Position numbers and translations under genes: made by a program | Source: Agrobacterium vitis | GTDB lineage: Bacteria; Pseudomonadota; Alphaproteobacteria; Rhizobiales; Rhizobiaceae | Direction: 5' to 3' | Length of the DNA stretch: 64,000 nt | Assembly: GCF_013426735.1 (NCBI RefSeq) | Contig: NZ_AP023272.1 | Location: 3,392,501-3,456,500 of the forward strand | Shown here: positions 1 to 11,375 of the stretch, piece after piece | Layout: every line of letters starts with the position of its first letter | Position numbering within the stretch: the first letter of the stretch is position 1 | Notes under the pieces: model-generated | Seen by the model: the letters and a program-made list of their open reading frames with translations, nothing else | The model's database searches: none | Told to the model about the DNA's origin: nothing

Positions 1-1810
1 GCGGGTCCAACCCTTTCAACAGGCTGCTGTCGCCCATCAACGTGCGTAGATCTCGCCCGCAGGCCGCAACGATTTTCTTGGCGACGCCGTAAGCTTCCGG
101 GTGAACAGACGAAGCATCCAGCGGCTCCTTGCCATCGGGAATGCGCAGGAATCCGGCGCATTGCTCAAACGTGCGCGCACCCAGCCGGGCCACTTTCAGC
201 AATTCCTTGCGGCTGGAAAACGGCCCGGTCTGGTCACGATGCGCGACAATCGCCTCGGCTATTGAGCCGCCGAGACCCGAAACCCGCGCCAGCAGCGGAG
301 CCGATGCGGTGTTGAGATCGACACCCACCGCATTCACCGCATCTTCAACCACGGCATCCAGCGAACGGCCTAGACGGCCCTGATCAACATCATGCTGATA
401 CTGGCCAACACCGATGGATTTTGGGTCGATCTTCACCAGTTCCGCCAACGGGTCCTGCAAGCGGCGGGCAATGGACACGGCCCCACGCAAGGAGACATCG
501 AGATTGGGGAATTCCTTGGCAGCCAGTTCCGACGCCGAATAGACCGAGGCGCCTGCTTCCGAGACGATCACCTTGGTGGGCTTTTTGCCGGTCGCGGGCA
601 ATTGCGTCAGCATATCGGCCACCAGCTTTTCCGTCTCACGGCTGCCGGTGCCATTGCCGATGGAGATCAGATCAACGCCATGCTTGCGGATCAAGCCCGC
701 CAGTTCGGCCTGCGTGCCGCGAATGTCATTCTTGGGTGGGAAAGGATAGACGGTCGTCGTCTCCAGCACCTTGCCAGTGCCATCGACCACAGCGACTTTC
801 ACGCCGGTGCGGATACCCGGATCAAGCCCCATGGTGGGCCGCGAACCAGCAGGGGCTGCCAACAGCAAATCCTTGAGATTGCGAGCAAAAACGTGGATCG
901 CCTCTTCCTCGGCCCGCTCCCGCAGATCACGCATCAAGTCCAGTGACAGTGACATGGAGAGCTTCACCCGCCAAGTCCAGCCCGCCACCTCCATCAGCCA
1001 TTGGTCGGCGGGGCCTTTTTGGCCGATCTGATAGGCTGACGCAATCATCCGATGGGTGGGCTTGATCAGTGAAGTGTCGTCCTTGTCCGCCTCGATGGTC
1101 AGCGTCAGAATTTCTTCGTTCCAGCCGCGCAGCATAGCCAAGGCCCGATGGCCCGGCACGGTGGCCCAGCGCTCGAAATGGTCGAAATAATCGGCAAATT
1201 TCTCGCCAGACGCCTGTTTGCCATCGACCACCTTGGCATAGAGAATGGCCTTGTCTTTCAGGTAAGTGCGCAGGCTCTTCAACAGGTCGGCATTTTCCGC
1301 CATGGCTTCGGCCACGATATCGCGCGCGCCTTCCAGTGCCGCTTTGACGTCAGCCACTTCGCCCTTCACATAGGCCTCTGCCAGCCTGACCGGATCGCTG
1401 GTCCGGTCTTCCCAAATGGCATTGGCCAGCGGCTCCAGCCCTTTTTCGCGGGCGATTTCAGCGCGGGTGCGGCGCTTGGGCTTGTAGGGCAGATAGATGT
1501 CTTCCAGCTCGGCCTTGGTGGTGGTGCGGGCAATCTTGATGGCCAGTTCATCGGTCATCTTGTCTTGCGAGGTGATGCTATCGACAATCGCCTTGCGGCG
1601 CGCACCAAGCTCGCGCAGATAGGTCAAGCGCTCGGCCAGATTGCGCAATTGCGTATCATCCAGCCCACCGGTGACTTCTTTGCGGTAGCGGGCGATGAAG
1701 GGAACGGTGGCACCACCATCCAACAAATCCACCGCGGAGATCACCTGATCGGCTCGGGCATTGATCTCGCTCGCAATCAGTGCGGCAATGGATTTGATAT
1801 CGTCGGCCAT
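1..1810 (-). CDS. tex: Tex-family RNA-binding transcription accessory protein (partial, C-terminus outside window)
   Basis: About 603 codons run leftwards off the window from an ATG at 1808-1810 (MADDIKSIAALIASEINARA). The order seen is the helical Tex N-terminal region, a YqgF/RNase H-like domain with GLDPGIRTGVKVAVVD, and a helix-hairpin-helix region (VGVDLNTASAPLLARVSGLG, then SIAEAIVAHRDQTGPFSSRK). The C-terminal S1 RNA-binding domain expected of the family (about 770 aa in total) would lie beyond base 1. Tex proteins bind nucleic acid and associate with transcription; their exact job in rhizobia is not shown here. The gene is divergent from the acyltransferase and has no break in the visible part. 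The family call is firm. Confidence 0.93.
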   Translation of the reverse strand, partial: MADDIKSIAALIASEINARADQVISAVDLLDGGATVPFIARYRKEVTGGLDDTQLRNLAERLTYLRELGARRKAIVDSITSQDKMTDELAIKIARTTTKAELEDIYLPYKPKRRTRAEIAREKGLEPLANAIWEDRTSDPVRLAEAYVKGEVADVKAALEGARDIVAEAMAENADLLKSLRTYLKDKAILYAKVVDGKQASGEKFADYFDHFERWATVPGHRALAMLRGWNEEILTLTIEADKDDTSLIKPTHRMIASAYQIGQKGPADQWLMEVAGWTWRVKLSMSLSLDLMRDLRERAEEEAIHVFARNLKDLLLAAPAGSRPTMGLDPGIRTGVKVAVVDGTGKVLETTTVYPFPPKNDIRGTQAELAGLIRKHGVDLISIGNGTGSRETEKLVADMLTQLPATGKKPTKVIVSEAGASVYSASELAAKEFPNLDVSLRGAVSIARRLQDPLAELVKIDPKSIGVGQYQHDVDQGRLGRSLDAVVEDAVNAVGVDLNTASAPLLARVSGLGGSIAEAIVAHRDQTGPFSSRKELLKVARLGARTFEQCAGFLRIPDGKEPLDASSVHPEAYGVAKKIVAACGRDLRTLMGDSSLLKGLDP

Positions 1811-1916
1811 GAAACTTCCTTCTCAATCGTGCGGCGCGCACTGTAGCCAGCCAATCGGGCAACACAACAGCCAAGCGACGCGACTCCACAGGAAAGCCGC
1901 CAGAAGATCAACCTGT

Positions 1917-1965
1917 GGGTTAACCATTCCGTTAGGAAAACACACACCGAACAGGGTTAACCATT
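1917..1965. promoter_or_regulatory. Paired GGGTTAACCATT motifs between divergent genes
   Basis: The 12-mer GGGTTAACCATT occurs at 1917-1928 and again at 1954-1965, 37 bases apart start to start, in the tex/acyltransferase divergent intergenic region. Each contains the palindrome GGTTAACC. TTAACC half-sites are typical of CtrA targets in alphaproteobacteria, but the usual spaced TTAA-N7-TTAA arrangement is not clean here. A regulator site is an inference. Confidence 0.3.
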
Positions 1966-2042
1966 TATGACCATTCACTTTTTCTCCGCTGCCCCTATAG
2001 TTCGAAATGGAGCAGGCGCACCCTGCCAGGAACAGGTCAGCG

Positions 2043-3110
2043 ATGAATAAAAGCCAATATATCCAAAGCCTTGACGGATTGCGCGGCCTTGCGGCCTTTG
2101 CCGTGGTGCTCTCGCATATGCCCTTGCTGCTTGGCATCAGCCTTCCAGCCCTGCTGGTCGGCGACCCCTCGGTGGCACTGTTCTTTTCGCTCAGCGGCTT
2201 CCTGATGGCCCATCTCTACGGCGCAAAGCCCTTCACCCGCGCCAGCGTGGCCGATTATCTCGTGCATCGCTTCGTGCGGATCTATCCGGTCTATCTGGTC
2301 GCTGTCCTGCTGGTCACCCTGTTGTCGGCCATTCCGGCGCTGCACTATATCCAGCCGGTTACAGACCTGGTGGAGATCTTCCGCCATATCGCCATGCTCG
2401 GCTCCAGCGGCGTGTTCTGGTCGGTGCCACCGGAAATTCAGTTCTATCTGTTTTTCCTGCTGCTCTGGCTGTGTTTCGAAAATCCGGCCAAGCGCCCCGG
2501 CCTTTGCGCGGCCATCGCTGGCGGGTTTGCAATCGCCATGTATCTCGGCTTCCCCGGCCCCGGCATCGTGCTGCTGTCGAAAATTCCCTATTTTCTGTTC
2601 GGCGCGTTGGCAGGCAGAGTGTTTTCCGCCGGTTATTGTCGGCCCGCAACGGCGCTTTCCGGTCTCGTGGTCCTTGCCTTGATCGCCCTGTTCTTTCTCG
2701 GCCAAAGCTATTATGCCGCCGCCAATGCCTTCTGGGGCACGTCAACGGCGCTGATCGCCACCATCATCGTCTATCTCGCCGCCTGTGAAGCGCCGCTCTC
2801 CAAAGCGGTGCTGGCCTCGGCTCCGCTGCGCTTTACGGGGCGGATCAGCTTTTCACTCTATCTCTTCCACATGCCGGTCAGTTTCCTGACAATCACGGTG
2901 CTGCGCACTGCGTTTGGCCCCACCCTGCCCGGCTGGCTTACCGCCCTTGTGATGATTTTCGCCAGCCTTGCAGTGGCAACGCTCAGCTATAGCGTGATTG
3001 AAAAGCCCTCCCGCCGCCTCTTTCTCGGCCTGTGGAAGGCCCGCTTTCCAGCCTTGTCCTCCGCAACCGGCAAACCGGCCATTCCAACAGCAACGCACCT
3101 TTCCTCTTGA
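2043..3110 (+). CDS. Acyltransferase 3 family membrane protein
   Basis: This is a 355-aa integral membrane acyltransferase of the acyltransferase 3 (OafA/ExoZ/NodX-like) family. The N-terminus [20 protein letters not shown] carries the family's LDGLRG signature and ends in the catalytic-type SH. About ten hydrophobic segments follow, with [13 protein letters not shown] in the next helix pair and [12 protein letters not shown] near the end. Such enzymes move acetyl or other acyl groups onto extracytoplasmic polysaccharide or lipid; the substrate here is unknown. The open frame extends to 2007, but the ATG at 2043 follows an AGG-rich site (CAGGAACAGG) and gives a normal N-terminus. It lies 53 bp upstream of purD in the same direction, with no functional link evident. 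Confidence 0.85.
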   Translation: MNKSQYIQSLDGLRGLAAFAVVLSHMPLLLGISLPALLVGDPSVALFFSLSGFLMAHLYGAKPFTRASVADYLVHRFVRIYPVYLVAVLLVTLLSAIPALHYIQPVTDLVEIFRHIAMLGSSGVFWSVPPEIQFYLFFLLLWLCFENPAKRPGLCAAIAGGFAIAMYLGFPGPGIVLLSKIPYFLFGALAGRVFSAGYCRPATALSGLVVLALIALFFLGQSYYAAANAFWGTSTALIATIIVYLAACEAPLSKAVLASAPLRFTGRISFSLYLFHMPVSFLTITVLRTAFGPTLPGWLTALVMIFASLAVATLSYSVIEKPSRRLFLGLWKARFPALSSATGKPAIPTATHLSS

Positions 3111-3163
3111 CCTTTTCGGCTGCCCGCCTTAACCGCCGGGCAGGTTTTCCAGAGGGCTGTGCC

Positions 3164-4444
3164 ATGAATATTCTGCTGATCGGTTCGGGTGGACGTGAAC
3201 ATGCGCTGGCCTGGAAGCTTGCCCAATCGCCGCTGATCGGCGCGTTCTACGCCGCGCCCGGCAATCCCGGCATTGCCGAACATGCCGAACTGGTCAACGT
3301 CAATATCGATGATCACAGCGCCGTCATCGCCTTCTGCAAGGACAAGTCGATAGATTTCGTCGTGGTCGGGCCTGAAGCGCCGCTGGTGGCAGGCCTTGCC
3401 GATGCGCTGCGCGCCGCGGGCCTCACCGTTTTCGGCCCATCGGCGGCAGCCGCGCAACTGGAAGGCTCCAAGGGCTTTACCAAGGATGTCTGCGCCCGCT
3501 TCAACATTCCGACCGGCGCTTACCAGCGCTTCAACAATGCCCCGAAAGCCAAAGCCTATGTGCGCCAGCAGGGCGCGCCGATCGTCATCAAGGCCGATGG
3601 CCTGGCGGCTGGCAAGGGCGTGACCGTGGCAATGACGCTGGACGAGGCGCTGTCGGCCATTGACGATTGTTTCGAAGGCGCGTTTGGGGCCGCAGGCGCC
3701 GAGGTGGTGGTAGAAGCGTTTCTGGATGGCGAGGAAGCCAGCTTCTTCTGCCTTTGCGATGGCAAGACGCTGTTGCCGCTGGCCACCGCCCAGGACCATA
3801 AGCGGGTCGGCGATGGCGATACCGGCCCCAATACCGGCGGCATGGGTGCCTATTCGCCTGCCCCTGTGATGACGCCTGACATGGTGGAGCGCACCTTGCG
3901 CGAGATCATCGAGCCGACCATGCGCGGCATGGCGGAACTGGGCATGCCGTTTTCCGGCGTGTTTTTCGCAGGCCTGATGATCACCGAAAAAGGCCCCGAG
4001 CTGATCGAATACAATGTCCGCTTTGGCGATCCGGAATGCCAGGTGCTGATGATGCGGCTGAAAAGCGATCTGCTGCCACTGCTACATGCCTGCGCGTCAG
4101 GCACGCTAGACCAGGTCTCCGCCGAATGGCACGACGATCCGGCGCTGACCGTGGTCCTGGCCTCCAAAGGTTATCCGGGCAGCTTCACCAAGAACACCCC
4201 GATTGCCGCCGTCCCTGCCGCAAGCGATGAGGCAAAGGTTTTCCATGCCGGCACCGCGCTGAAGGACGGCCAATTGATTGCCACCGGCGGACGGGTGCTG
4301 AACGTTACGGCCCGGGGCAAGACGGTGGCTGACGCCCAGGCCAAGGCCTATGCGCTGGCCAATCAGGTGGAGTGGGACAATGGATTTAGCCGCAGCGATA
4401 TCGGCTGGCAGGCGATTGCCCGCGAAAAGCCGTCGGAATCCTGA
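3164..4444 (+). CDS. purD: Phosphoribosylamine--glycine ligase (GARS)
   Basis: PurD (426 aa) joins 5-phosphoribosylamine and glycine with ATP to make GAR, the second step of purine synthesis, in the cytosol. The N-terminal [19 protein letters not shown] is the family hallmark. It is followed by [15 protein letters not shown], the ATP-grasp segment [19 protein letters not shown], and [37 protein letters not shown] closes the ATP-grasp domain. Length matches the family. The frame is open from 3032, but the ATG at 3164 behind AGAGGG (3151-3156) gives the canonical N-terminus. Confidence 0.97.
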   Translation: MNILLIGSGGREHALAWKLAQSPLIGAFYAAPGNPGIAEHAELVNVNIDDHSAVIAFCKDKSIDFVVVGPEAPLVAGLADALRAAGLTVFGPSAAAAQLEGSKGFTKDVCARFNIPTGAYQRFNNAPKAKAYVRQQGAPIVIKADGLAAGKGVTVAMTLDEALSAIDDCFEGAFGAAGAEVVVEAFLDGEEASFFCLCDGKTLLPLATAQDHKRVGDGDTGPNTGGMGAYSPAPVMTPDMVERTLREIIEPTMRGMAELGMPFSGVFFAGLMITEKGPELIEYNVRFGDPECQVLMMRLKSDLLPLLHACASGTLDQVSAEWHDDPALTVVLASKGYPGSFTKNTPIAAVPAASDEAKVFHAGTALKDGQLIATGGRVLNVTARGKTVADAQAKAYALANQVEWDNGFSRSDIGWQAIAREKPSES

Positions 4445-4555
4445 TCCAAAACGAGCAATCGATAAAATTTGAACATTCCAGATTACGGCGTGACAACATC
4501 CTTTGGCTAATCTCTCCCTATGAATTTGAGGAGCCAGCCGTTGAGGAGCCAGTCA

Positions 4556-4975
4556 ATGCGGGCCGTGATCGCCACTCTTGCCACCCTGTTGCTGTCACAG
4601 ACGGCGCAAGCCTCATCCATCGAAATAATCGGTGGCGGCGACGTGGCGACACCCAGCATTTCGGCTATGGCCTGCACAACCTGCCCGCCCAGCGTCCCGA
4701 TAAAAGCGCCGGAACAGACCCAGGAAATCCTAGCGGAAGGCACCCAGCGGATCGAGCTTCGCGATAGCAACGGCCATAAACAGCTGGTACGCACCGAAGC
4801 CTGGCTGGGCGGCTCGCCCGTCACCTTCGTTCAAAAGGCGGATGGCTGGCTGGACCATGACAATCAATTGGTGGGGCTGGCCGGAGACGGACTCGACACG
4901 GCAACGACCACCGCAGCCGTTGGCGATGATCATCACTCTCTCGATGCAGATAGAATGCAACTGCGCCTGAAATAA
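4556..4975 (+). CDS. Small exported protein, uncharacterised
   Basis: A 139-aa protein whose first 20 or so residues (MRAVIATLATLLLSQTAQAS) form a Sec signal peptide with an AQA-like cleavage site. The mature part holds one CTTCPP pair of cysteines and a middle block (QRIELRDSNGHKQLVRTEAW, then VTFVQKADG) suggesting a small beta-rich periplasmic protein. I do not recognise the family. The frame is open from an ATG at 4520, but the ATG at 4556 has a GAGGAG Shine-Dalgarno at 4543-4548, which decides the start. The sequence just upstream is a 15-base tandem duplication containing two GAGGAG copies. Confidence 0.65.
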   Translation: MRAVIATLATLLLSQTAQASSIEIIGGGDVATPSISAMACTTCPPSVPIKAPEQTQEILAEGTQRIELRDSNGHKQLVRTEAWLGGSPVTFVQKADGWLDHDNQLVGLAGDGLDTATTTAAVGDDHHSLDADRMQLRLK

Positions 4976-5136
4976 TCCCTCCGCTACCGGCCCCGTGGTG
5001 TTGATGAGGCGACAATCTGAGACTGTGACGTTGCGTTTGCCATTTGCGACATAACGCAGACACACAACCCACTCGTCAGCCACTGATAAAATACAACCAA
5101 AAAACTGCCAAGCGACTGTCTTTAGGCTTTTTTTAG

Positions 5137-7017
<1,881 letters not shown>

Positions 7018-7037
7018 AACAGATCACTCCCGAGACG

Positions 7038-7067
7038 AAAGCCGCTGGAGCAATCCGGCGGCTTTTT
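7038..7067 (+). terminator. Rho-independent terminator after the chemoreceptor gene
   Basis: An 8-bp stem (AAAGCCGC at 7038-7045, GCGGCTTT at 7058-7065) with a 12-base loop ends in a run of five T, 21 bases after the MCP stop codon. The DUF523 gene on the other strand ends just beyond. Confidence 0.8.
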
Positions 7068-7070
7068 GCG

Positions 7071-7562
7071 TCAGGGCCTGTCTGCCATCACTGCCTCCAG
7101 CGCGTCGATCTCCCTACCTGAAAACACCGCAACACCCGCCTCTTTCAACAGTGCCGCTGTCACGCCGAAACCCGGATGGCGGGTGCCTGAAAACGAGCCG
7201 TCATAGATAAAGCCGGAGCCGCAGGAAGGGCTGCCGTCAATCAACAGCGCATAGCGGCAGCCCTGTTCCAAGGCCACATCCACAGCCTTGCGGCCACCGG
7301 CGATGAACTCCGCGGTAACATCGCCGCCGGTCACTTCCAGCACCCGGGCGCGGCCATGCAGCACATCTGCGCCGGTGCCGCCCTGCTCGATTTCCGCAAG
7401 CGGACGCGGCGTCGGCAAGCCACCGGCCTGTTCGGGGCAAAACACCACCAGCCGCCCCTCGTCTTGCCAGCGGGCAATAGCGGGATGATGCAGGGGCTTG
7501 CCCTTGCCATCATAGCGCACCGGGCGGCCCATCAGGCAGGCGCTGATCAGGATTTTATCCAT
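7071..7562 (-). CDS. DUF523 family protein
   Basis: A 163-aa DUF523 (YbbK-type) protein. Three cysteine motifs typical of the family are present: SACLMGRPVRYDGKGK at the N-terminus, FCPEQAGGLPTPR in the middle, and LLIDGSPSCGSGFIYDG. The conserved cysteines suggest metal or Fe-S binding, but the function is unknown. It starts 18 bases after glyS stops on the same strand, so it is probably the last gene of the glyQ-to-glyS run. Confidence 0.85.
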   Translation of the reverse strand: MDKILISACLMGRPVRYDGKGKPLHHPAIARWQDEGRLVVFCPEQAGGLPTPRPLAEIEQGGTGADVLHGRARVLEVTGGDVTAEFIAGGRKAVDVALEQGCRYALLIDGSPSCGSGFIYDGSFSGTRHPGFGVTAALLKEAGVAVFSGREIDALEAVMADRP

Positions 7563-7579
7563 GTCTGCGCCTGCTTTCC

Positions 7580-9874
7580 TTACCCGGCGATCTTGGAGAA
7601 ATCCGCCACCGTGCCGGTTGCCTCGCGGATGGCTTTCAACAGCGCCAGGCGATTGGCGCGGATAGCGGCGTCCTCGTCATTGACCAGCACATCCTCGAAG
7701 AACCTATCGACGGGGGCGCGCAGGGTGGAAAGCGCCTGCATGGCGGAGCGGAAATCTTCCTTGGCCACAGCCTCGGCTGCGGATTGGGTGGCTTGCACGA
7801 CGGCGACATAAAGCGCCTTTTCGGCGTCGAGTGTCAGCAGTGCCTCGGACACGCCATCGGCCACTACCGTTCCCTTCTTTTCCTCCGCGGCCAACAGCTG
7901 CGTGGCGCGCTTGGTGCCGGCCAGCAGGTTCTTGCCGTCTTCGGAGGTGATGAAGGCGGTGAGTGCTTCGGCGCGGCGGGCGACCATCAGCAGGTCGTCG
8001 GCCTCAGGCGTCAGCACGGCGTCGATAATGTCATGGCGGGCGCCTTGATCGCGCAGATAGACTTTCAGACGGTCGTGGAAGAAGGAGAGGAGAGACCCGC
8101 CCAAGAATACCGACGCAAACTCCTGCGAGTACTTTGAAGAAGTACTGTCTTTGGGCGCTCCACCCGCAACACTTTCGTAAATAGCGGCATCAATAATTCG
8201 CTCAATCTCCTCGCTCGCAAGTGAACGGCCTAGCAACGAATGAGCAAAAACATCAAGCAAGGACAGACGTATATTCTTCTCAAGCAAAATACGGACATCG
8301 CCCAACGCCGCCCGCCGCAGCGCAAACGGGTCCTTCGACCCTGTCGGCTTCTCATCAATCGCCCAAAATCCAACCAGCGTATCCAGCTTGTCGGCCAGCG
8401 CCACCGTAATCGCCACCTTGTCTTCCGGCAGACGATCCGATGGGCCTTGCGGCTTGTAATGATCCTCGATGGCGGCGGCGACGCTTTCGTACTCGCCTTG
8501 TAGCGTCGCATATTTGCGGCCCATCAGGCCTTGCAGTTCGGGGAATTCGCCGACGGCTTCGGTGCGCAGGTCGGCCTTGGCCAGCACCACGGCGCGGTCC
8601 ACCAAAGCTTCATCTGCACCGACGATGGGGGCGAGAACCTTGGCCAAAGCGCGGATGCGGGCCACACGCTCACCCTGGCTTCCCAACTTGGCGTGGAAGG
8701 TCACGTTCAGCGCATCCAGCTTGGCCATCCGCTGGTCGAGCGGCTTTTTCAGGTCGAGGTCGAATTTTGCGGCAGAGGCTTCAAGCGTTTCCAGATCCGG
8801 CAGATTGCCCTGGTCGCGCTTCCAGAAATGCAGGGCGTCGGATAGGCGGGCGCGGACCACCTTGCCATTGCCGTGGATGATTTCCGCGCCGCCATCATGG
8901 GCGGCGATGTTGGAGATCAGGATGAAATGGTTGGAGAGCTTTTCACTCTCGCCAATTGGCCGGGTGACAAAGCACTTCTGGTTGGTCTTGATGGTCAGCC
9001 TGATGATTTCCGAGGGGATCGACAGGTAATCGGCCTCAAACGTGCCAAGCAGGACCTGCGGATATTCCACCAGGCCGGACACTTCTTCCAGCAGGCCCTC
9101 GTCTTCCACCAGATCCAGCCCGTTGGCAAAGGCGATGTCGCGGGCGTCGTGCAGGATGATGTCCTTGCGCCGCTCGGCATCGAGGATCACCTTGGCCTTT
9201 TCCAGGCTCGACACATAATCGTCGAAGCGCCGCACGGTGATGGCATCCGGCGCGTGGAAGCGGTGGCCATAGGTCACGTTGGAAGCGGTGATCCCGTCGA
9301 TTTCGAAGGGAATGATCGCCACTTCGTCATGCTCGGAGCCGAAAGTACAGAGAATGGATTGCAGCGGCCGCACCCAGCGCAGGCTTTCCGACCCCTTGCC
9401 TTCGATGCCGCCATAGCGTGAACCCTTTGGCATGGACGCCGCACCTGATCGCATGGACTTCGGCCACGGAAAACTGCGGATAATGCCCGGCATCGCCTCG
9501 GTGATGATCTCTTCGGCTGACCGGCCCGGCTTGTCGATCATCGCGACGTAGAAATCGCCCTTCTTGGGATCGGTCTTGACCACGGCCTGATCGATGGAGG
9601 CAAGCCCCGCGCCGCGCAAAAAGCCCTCGATGGCCTTTTCCGGCGCCGAAACGCTTGGCCCCTTCTTTTCTTCCTTCACATCGGCGGACCGGGCCGTCAG
9701 GCCGCGAATGTCCAGCACCAGCCGACGTGGTGTCCAATATTCCCGAGCACCCTCATAGGTCAGGCCCGCATCAACAAGTGCATCCGTGACCAGCTTTTTC
9801 AGATCACCCGCCGCTTTCCTTTGCATACGTGCAGGGATTTCCTCGGAGCGAAGTTCAAGCAGAAGATCAGGCAT
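7580..9874 (-). CDS. glyS: Glycyl-tRNA synthetase beta subunit
   Basis: GlyS (764 aa) is the tRNA-binding beta subunit of the bacterial alpha2beta2 glycyl-tRNA synthetase and works with GlyQ at 12.1-13.1 kb. Diagnostic segments are [30 protein letters not shown], the HD-like body with [15 protein letters not shown], and a C-terminal anticodon-binding domain ([19 protein letters not shown]: [19 protein letters not shown]). Residues about 529-592 (8100-8290) form an insertion-like stretch of lower G+C (85 of 180 bases at 8101-8280 by hand count) just before [20 protein letters not shown]; this makes the protein longer than I expect for the family. The reading frame is intact throughout. Confidence 0.96.
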   Translation of the reverse strand: MPDLLLELRSEEIPARMQRKAAGDLKKLVTDALVDAGLTYEGAREYWTPRRLVLDIRGLTARSADVKEEKKGPSVSAPEKAIEGFLRGAGLASIDQAVVKTDPKKGDFYVAMIDKPGRSAEEIITEAMPGIIRSFPWPKSMRSGAASMPKGSRYGGIEGKGSESLRWVRPLQSILCTFGSEHDEVAIIPFEIDGITASNVTYGHRFHAPDAITVRRFDDYVSSLEKAKVILDAERRKDIILHDARDIAFANGLDLVEDEGLLEEVSGLVEYPQVLLGTFEADYLSIPSEIIRLTIKTNQKCFVTRPIGESEKLSNHFILISNIAAHDGGAEIIHGNGKVVRARLSDALHFWKRDQGNLPDLETLEASAAKFDLDLKKPLDQRMAKLDALNVTFHAKLGSQGERVARIRALAKVLAPIVGADEALVDRAVVLAKADLRTEAVGEFPELQGLMGRKYATLQGEYESVAAAIEDHYKPQGPSDRLPEDKVAITVALADKLDTLVGFWAIDEKPTGSKDPFALRRAALGDVRILLEKNIRLSLLDVFAHSLLGRSLASEEIERIIDAAIYESVAGGAPKDSTSSKYSQEFASVFLGGSLLSFFHDRLKVYLRDQGARHDIIDAVLTPEADDLLMVARRAEALTAFITSEDGKNLLAGTKRATQLLAAEEKKGTVVADGVSEALLTLDAEKALYVAVVQATQSAAEAVAKEDFRSAMQALSTLRAPVDRFFEDVLVNDEDAAIRANRLALLKAIREATGTVADFSKIAG

Positions 9875-9981
9875 ATTGACTTTCCTTGCCTCAGCAGGAC
9901 GAGGCCAGTGGTTTTACAGGTAAACACCTGCTAGCAAAATTTTCCGGGGGCTTACAATGGCAAACTGCCATCTTAAGCGGA

Positions 9982-11259
9982 TCAGTCGTTCTGATAGTCC
10001 ACCCCAAGCGAGGCCAGCGCGTCCCAATAGCCGGGATAGGTTTTCGCCACGCAGCCGGGATCAAGGATGGTGATGCCGGAGATTTTCAGGCCAGCCAGCG
10101 CAAAGCTCATAGCAATGCGGTGGTCGGCGAAGGTGTCGATCTTTGCGGGCAGGGTCTGACCGGCAAGCGCCGGATCGGCGGCGATGATCAGGTCGTCGCC
10201 CTCTTCCGTGGCAAGGCCGGGGCGGATGGCGTTGAGGCCGGTCGAGAGCGCCCGGATACGGTCGCACTCCTTGACACGCAGATTGGCGATGCCGACGAAA
10301 CGCACCGGCGTTTCGTTAAAGGCCGCCAGCACGGCGATGGTCGGGATGGCGTCCTGCATCTGGCTGCCGTCGATCACAGCGGGCATGGTCGGGAAGGCAG
10401 AAATGACAGCATGGGCCTTGGCATCGGGCTGGGTAAACTGCCCGGCGGGCGTGCCGATATCAACCTTGCCACCGGTCAACACTTCCGCAGCCCAGAGATA
10501 GGTGGCGGCGGAGGCATCCGGCTCGATGTGGAAATCGCTTGCCTTGTAGCCGGTCGGCTCGACCCGCCAGATTGTCTGGGACGGTTGCTCAATGCGGGCG
10601 CCGAAGGCGCGCATGGCAGCAAGTGTCAGGTCGATATAGCCCCGCGCGCCGATCTCGCTACCGGCCAGTTCCACCTCGAATGCCTGACCTGCCATCGGGG
10701 CCGCCATCAGCAGGGCTGAGACATATTGGCTGGAGAGACCGGCATCGATCACCACCCGGTTTTTCGTAAAAGCGCCCTTGGCATCGATGGCAACCGGCGG
10801 GCAGCCGCTTGGGGCGGCAATCGCCACGCCCAGCGATTGCAGCGCATCGACCAGCGGCTGGATCGGCCGTTTGCGCATATGCTCGTCGCCATCGATAGTG
10901 AACCGGCCATTGGCCAGTGCCACCGCCGCCGTCAGGAAGCGGGTCGCCGTACCGGCATTGCCGAGAAACAACGCCTCCTCAGGGGCGCGCCACAGGCCCG
11001 TGCCGGTCACGACGAAGGTGGTCTCATCCGGCTCTTCAACGGTGACGCCCATGGTTCTCAGCGCATCCGCCATATAGCGGGTGTCATCGCTTTTCAGCGC
11101 GCCGGTCAACCGGCTGGTGCCATTGGCCAGACCCGCCAACAGCAGAACCCGGTTGGTAATCGACTTTGAGCCGGGCGGGCTGACATGGCCGGTTAGCGGC
11201 TTTGCAGGCGGCAGGATGGTGAGGGCGTCGGCGGTCTTGGCGGTAAGGGTCATGAGCAT
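9982..11259 (-). CDS. aroA: 3-phosphoshikimate 1-carboxyvinyltransferase (EPSP synthase), not the CP4 type
   Basis: A 425-aa EPSP synthase that would join shikimate-3-phosphate and PEP in the shikimate pathway. Motifs: PPGSKSITNRVLLLAGLANG near residue 28, SDDTRYMADALRTMG, LFLGNAGTATRFLTAAVAL near residue 97, RKRPIQPLVDALQSLG, LSSQYVSALLMAAPMAG, RVKECDRIRALSTGL and TFADHRIAMSFALAGL. Typical rhizobial AroA is the class II (CP4) type with PGDKSISHR and GNAATGCR, so this looks like a different lineage. The position matching E. coli AroA Pro101 is Phe (GTATRF), as I recall from fungal AROM proteins. It lies between glyQ and glyS on the same strand. Whether it is the only EPSP synthase in the genome cannot be seen. 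Start at 11259 or the in-frame ATG at 11253. Confidence 0.9.
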   Translation of the reverse strand: MLMTLTAKTADALTILPPAKPLTGHVSPPGSKSITNRVLLLAGLANGTSRLTGALKSDDTRYMADALRTMGVTVEEPDETTFVVTGTGLWRAPEEALFLGNAGTATRFLTAAVALANGRFTIDGDEHMRKRPIQPLVDALQSLGVAIAAPSGCPPVAIDAKGAFTKNRVVIDAGLSSQYVSALLMAAPMAGQAFEVELAGSEIGARGYIDLTLAAMRAFGARIEQPSQTIWRVEPTGYKASDFHIEPDASAATYLWAAEVLTGGKVDIGTPAGQFTQPDAKAHAVISAFPTMPAVIDGSQMQDAIPTIAVLAAFNETPVRFVGIANLRVKECDRIRALSTGLNAIRPGLATEEGDDLIIAADPALAGQTLPAKIDTFADHRIAMSFALAGLKISGITILDPGCVAKTYPGYWDALASLGVDYQND

Positions 11260-11283
11260 GTCCGTGGGTTAACCGGGCTTTTG

Positions 11284-11335
11284 CCTGCTGCATAAGTCCT
11301 TAAATCGTTTCCGGCTTAAGGGCTTATGCAAGTAG
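11284..11335. repeat. Dispersed palindrome, copy 1 of 5
   Basis: Arms TGCATAAGTCCTTAA (11289-11303) and TTAAGGGCTTATGCA (11316-11330) pair over 15 bp with one mismatch around a 12-base loop containing TCGTTTCCGG. The same arrangement (CTGCATAAtt...TTAAAtcgattCCGGttt...aattATGCAG) recurs at 24.7, 36.75, 48.7 and, degenerate, 57.1 kb. This copy sits 29 bases upstream of the EPSP synthase start. Confidence 0.8.
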
Positions 11336-11375
11336 CGCGCGGCCGTTTCCATTGCAATCTTCAATGTGCCAACCT

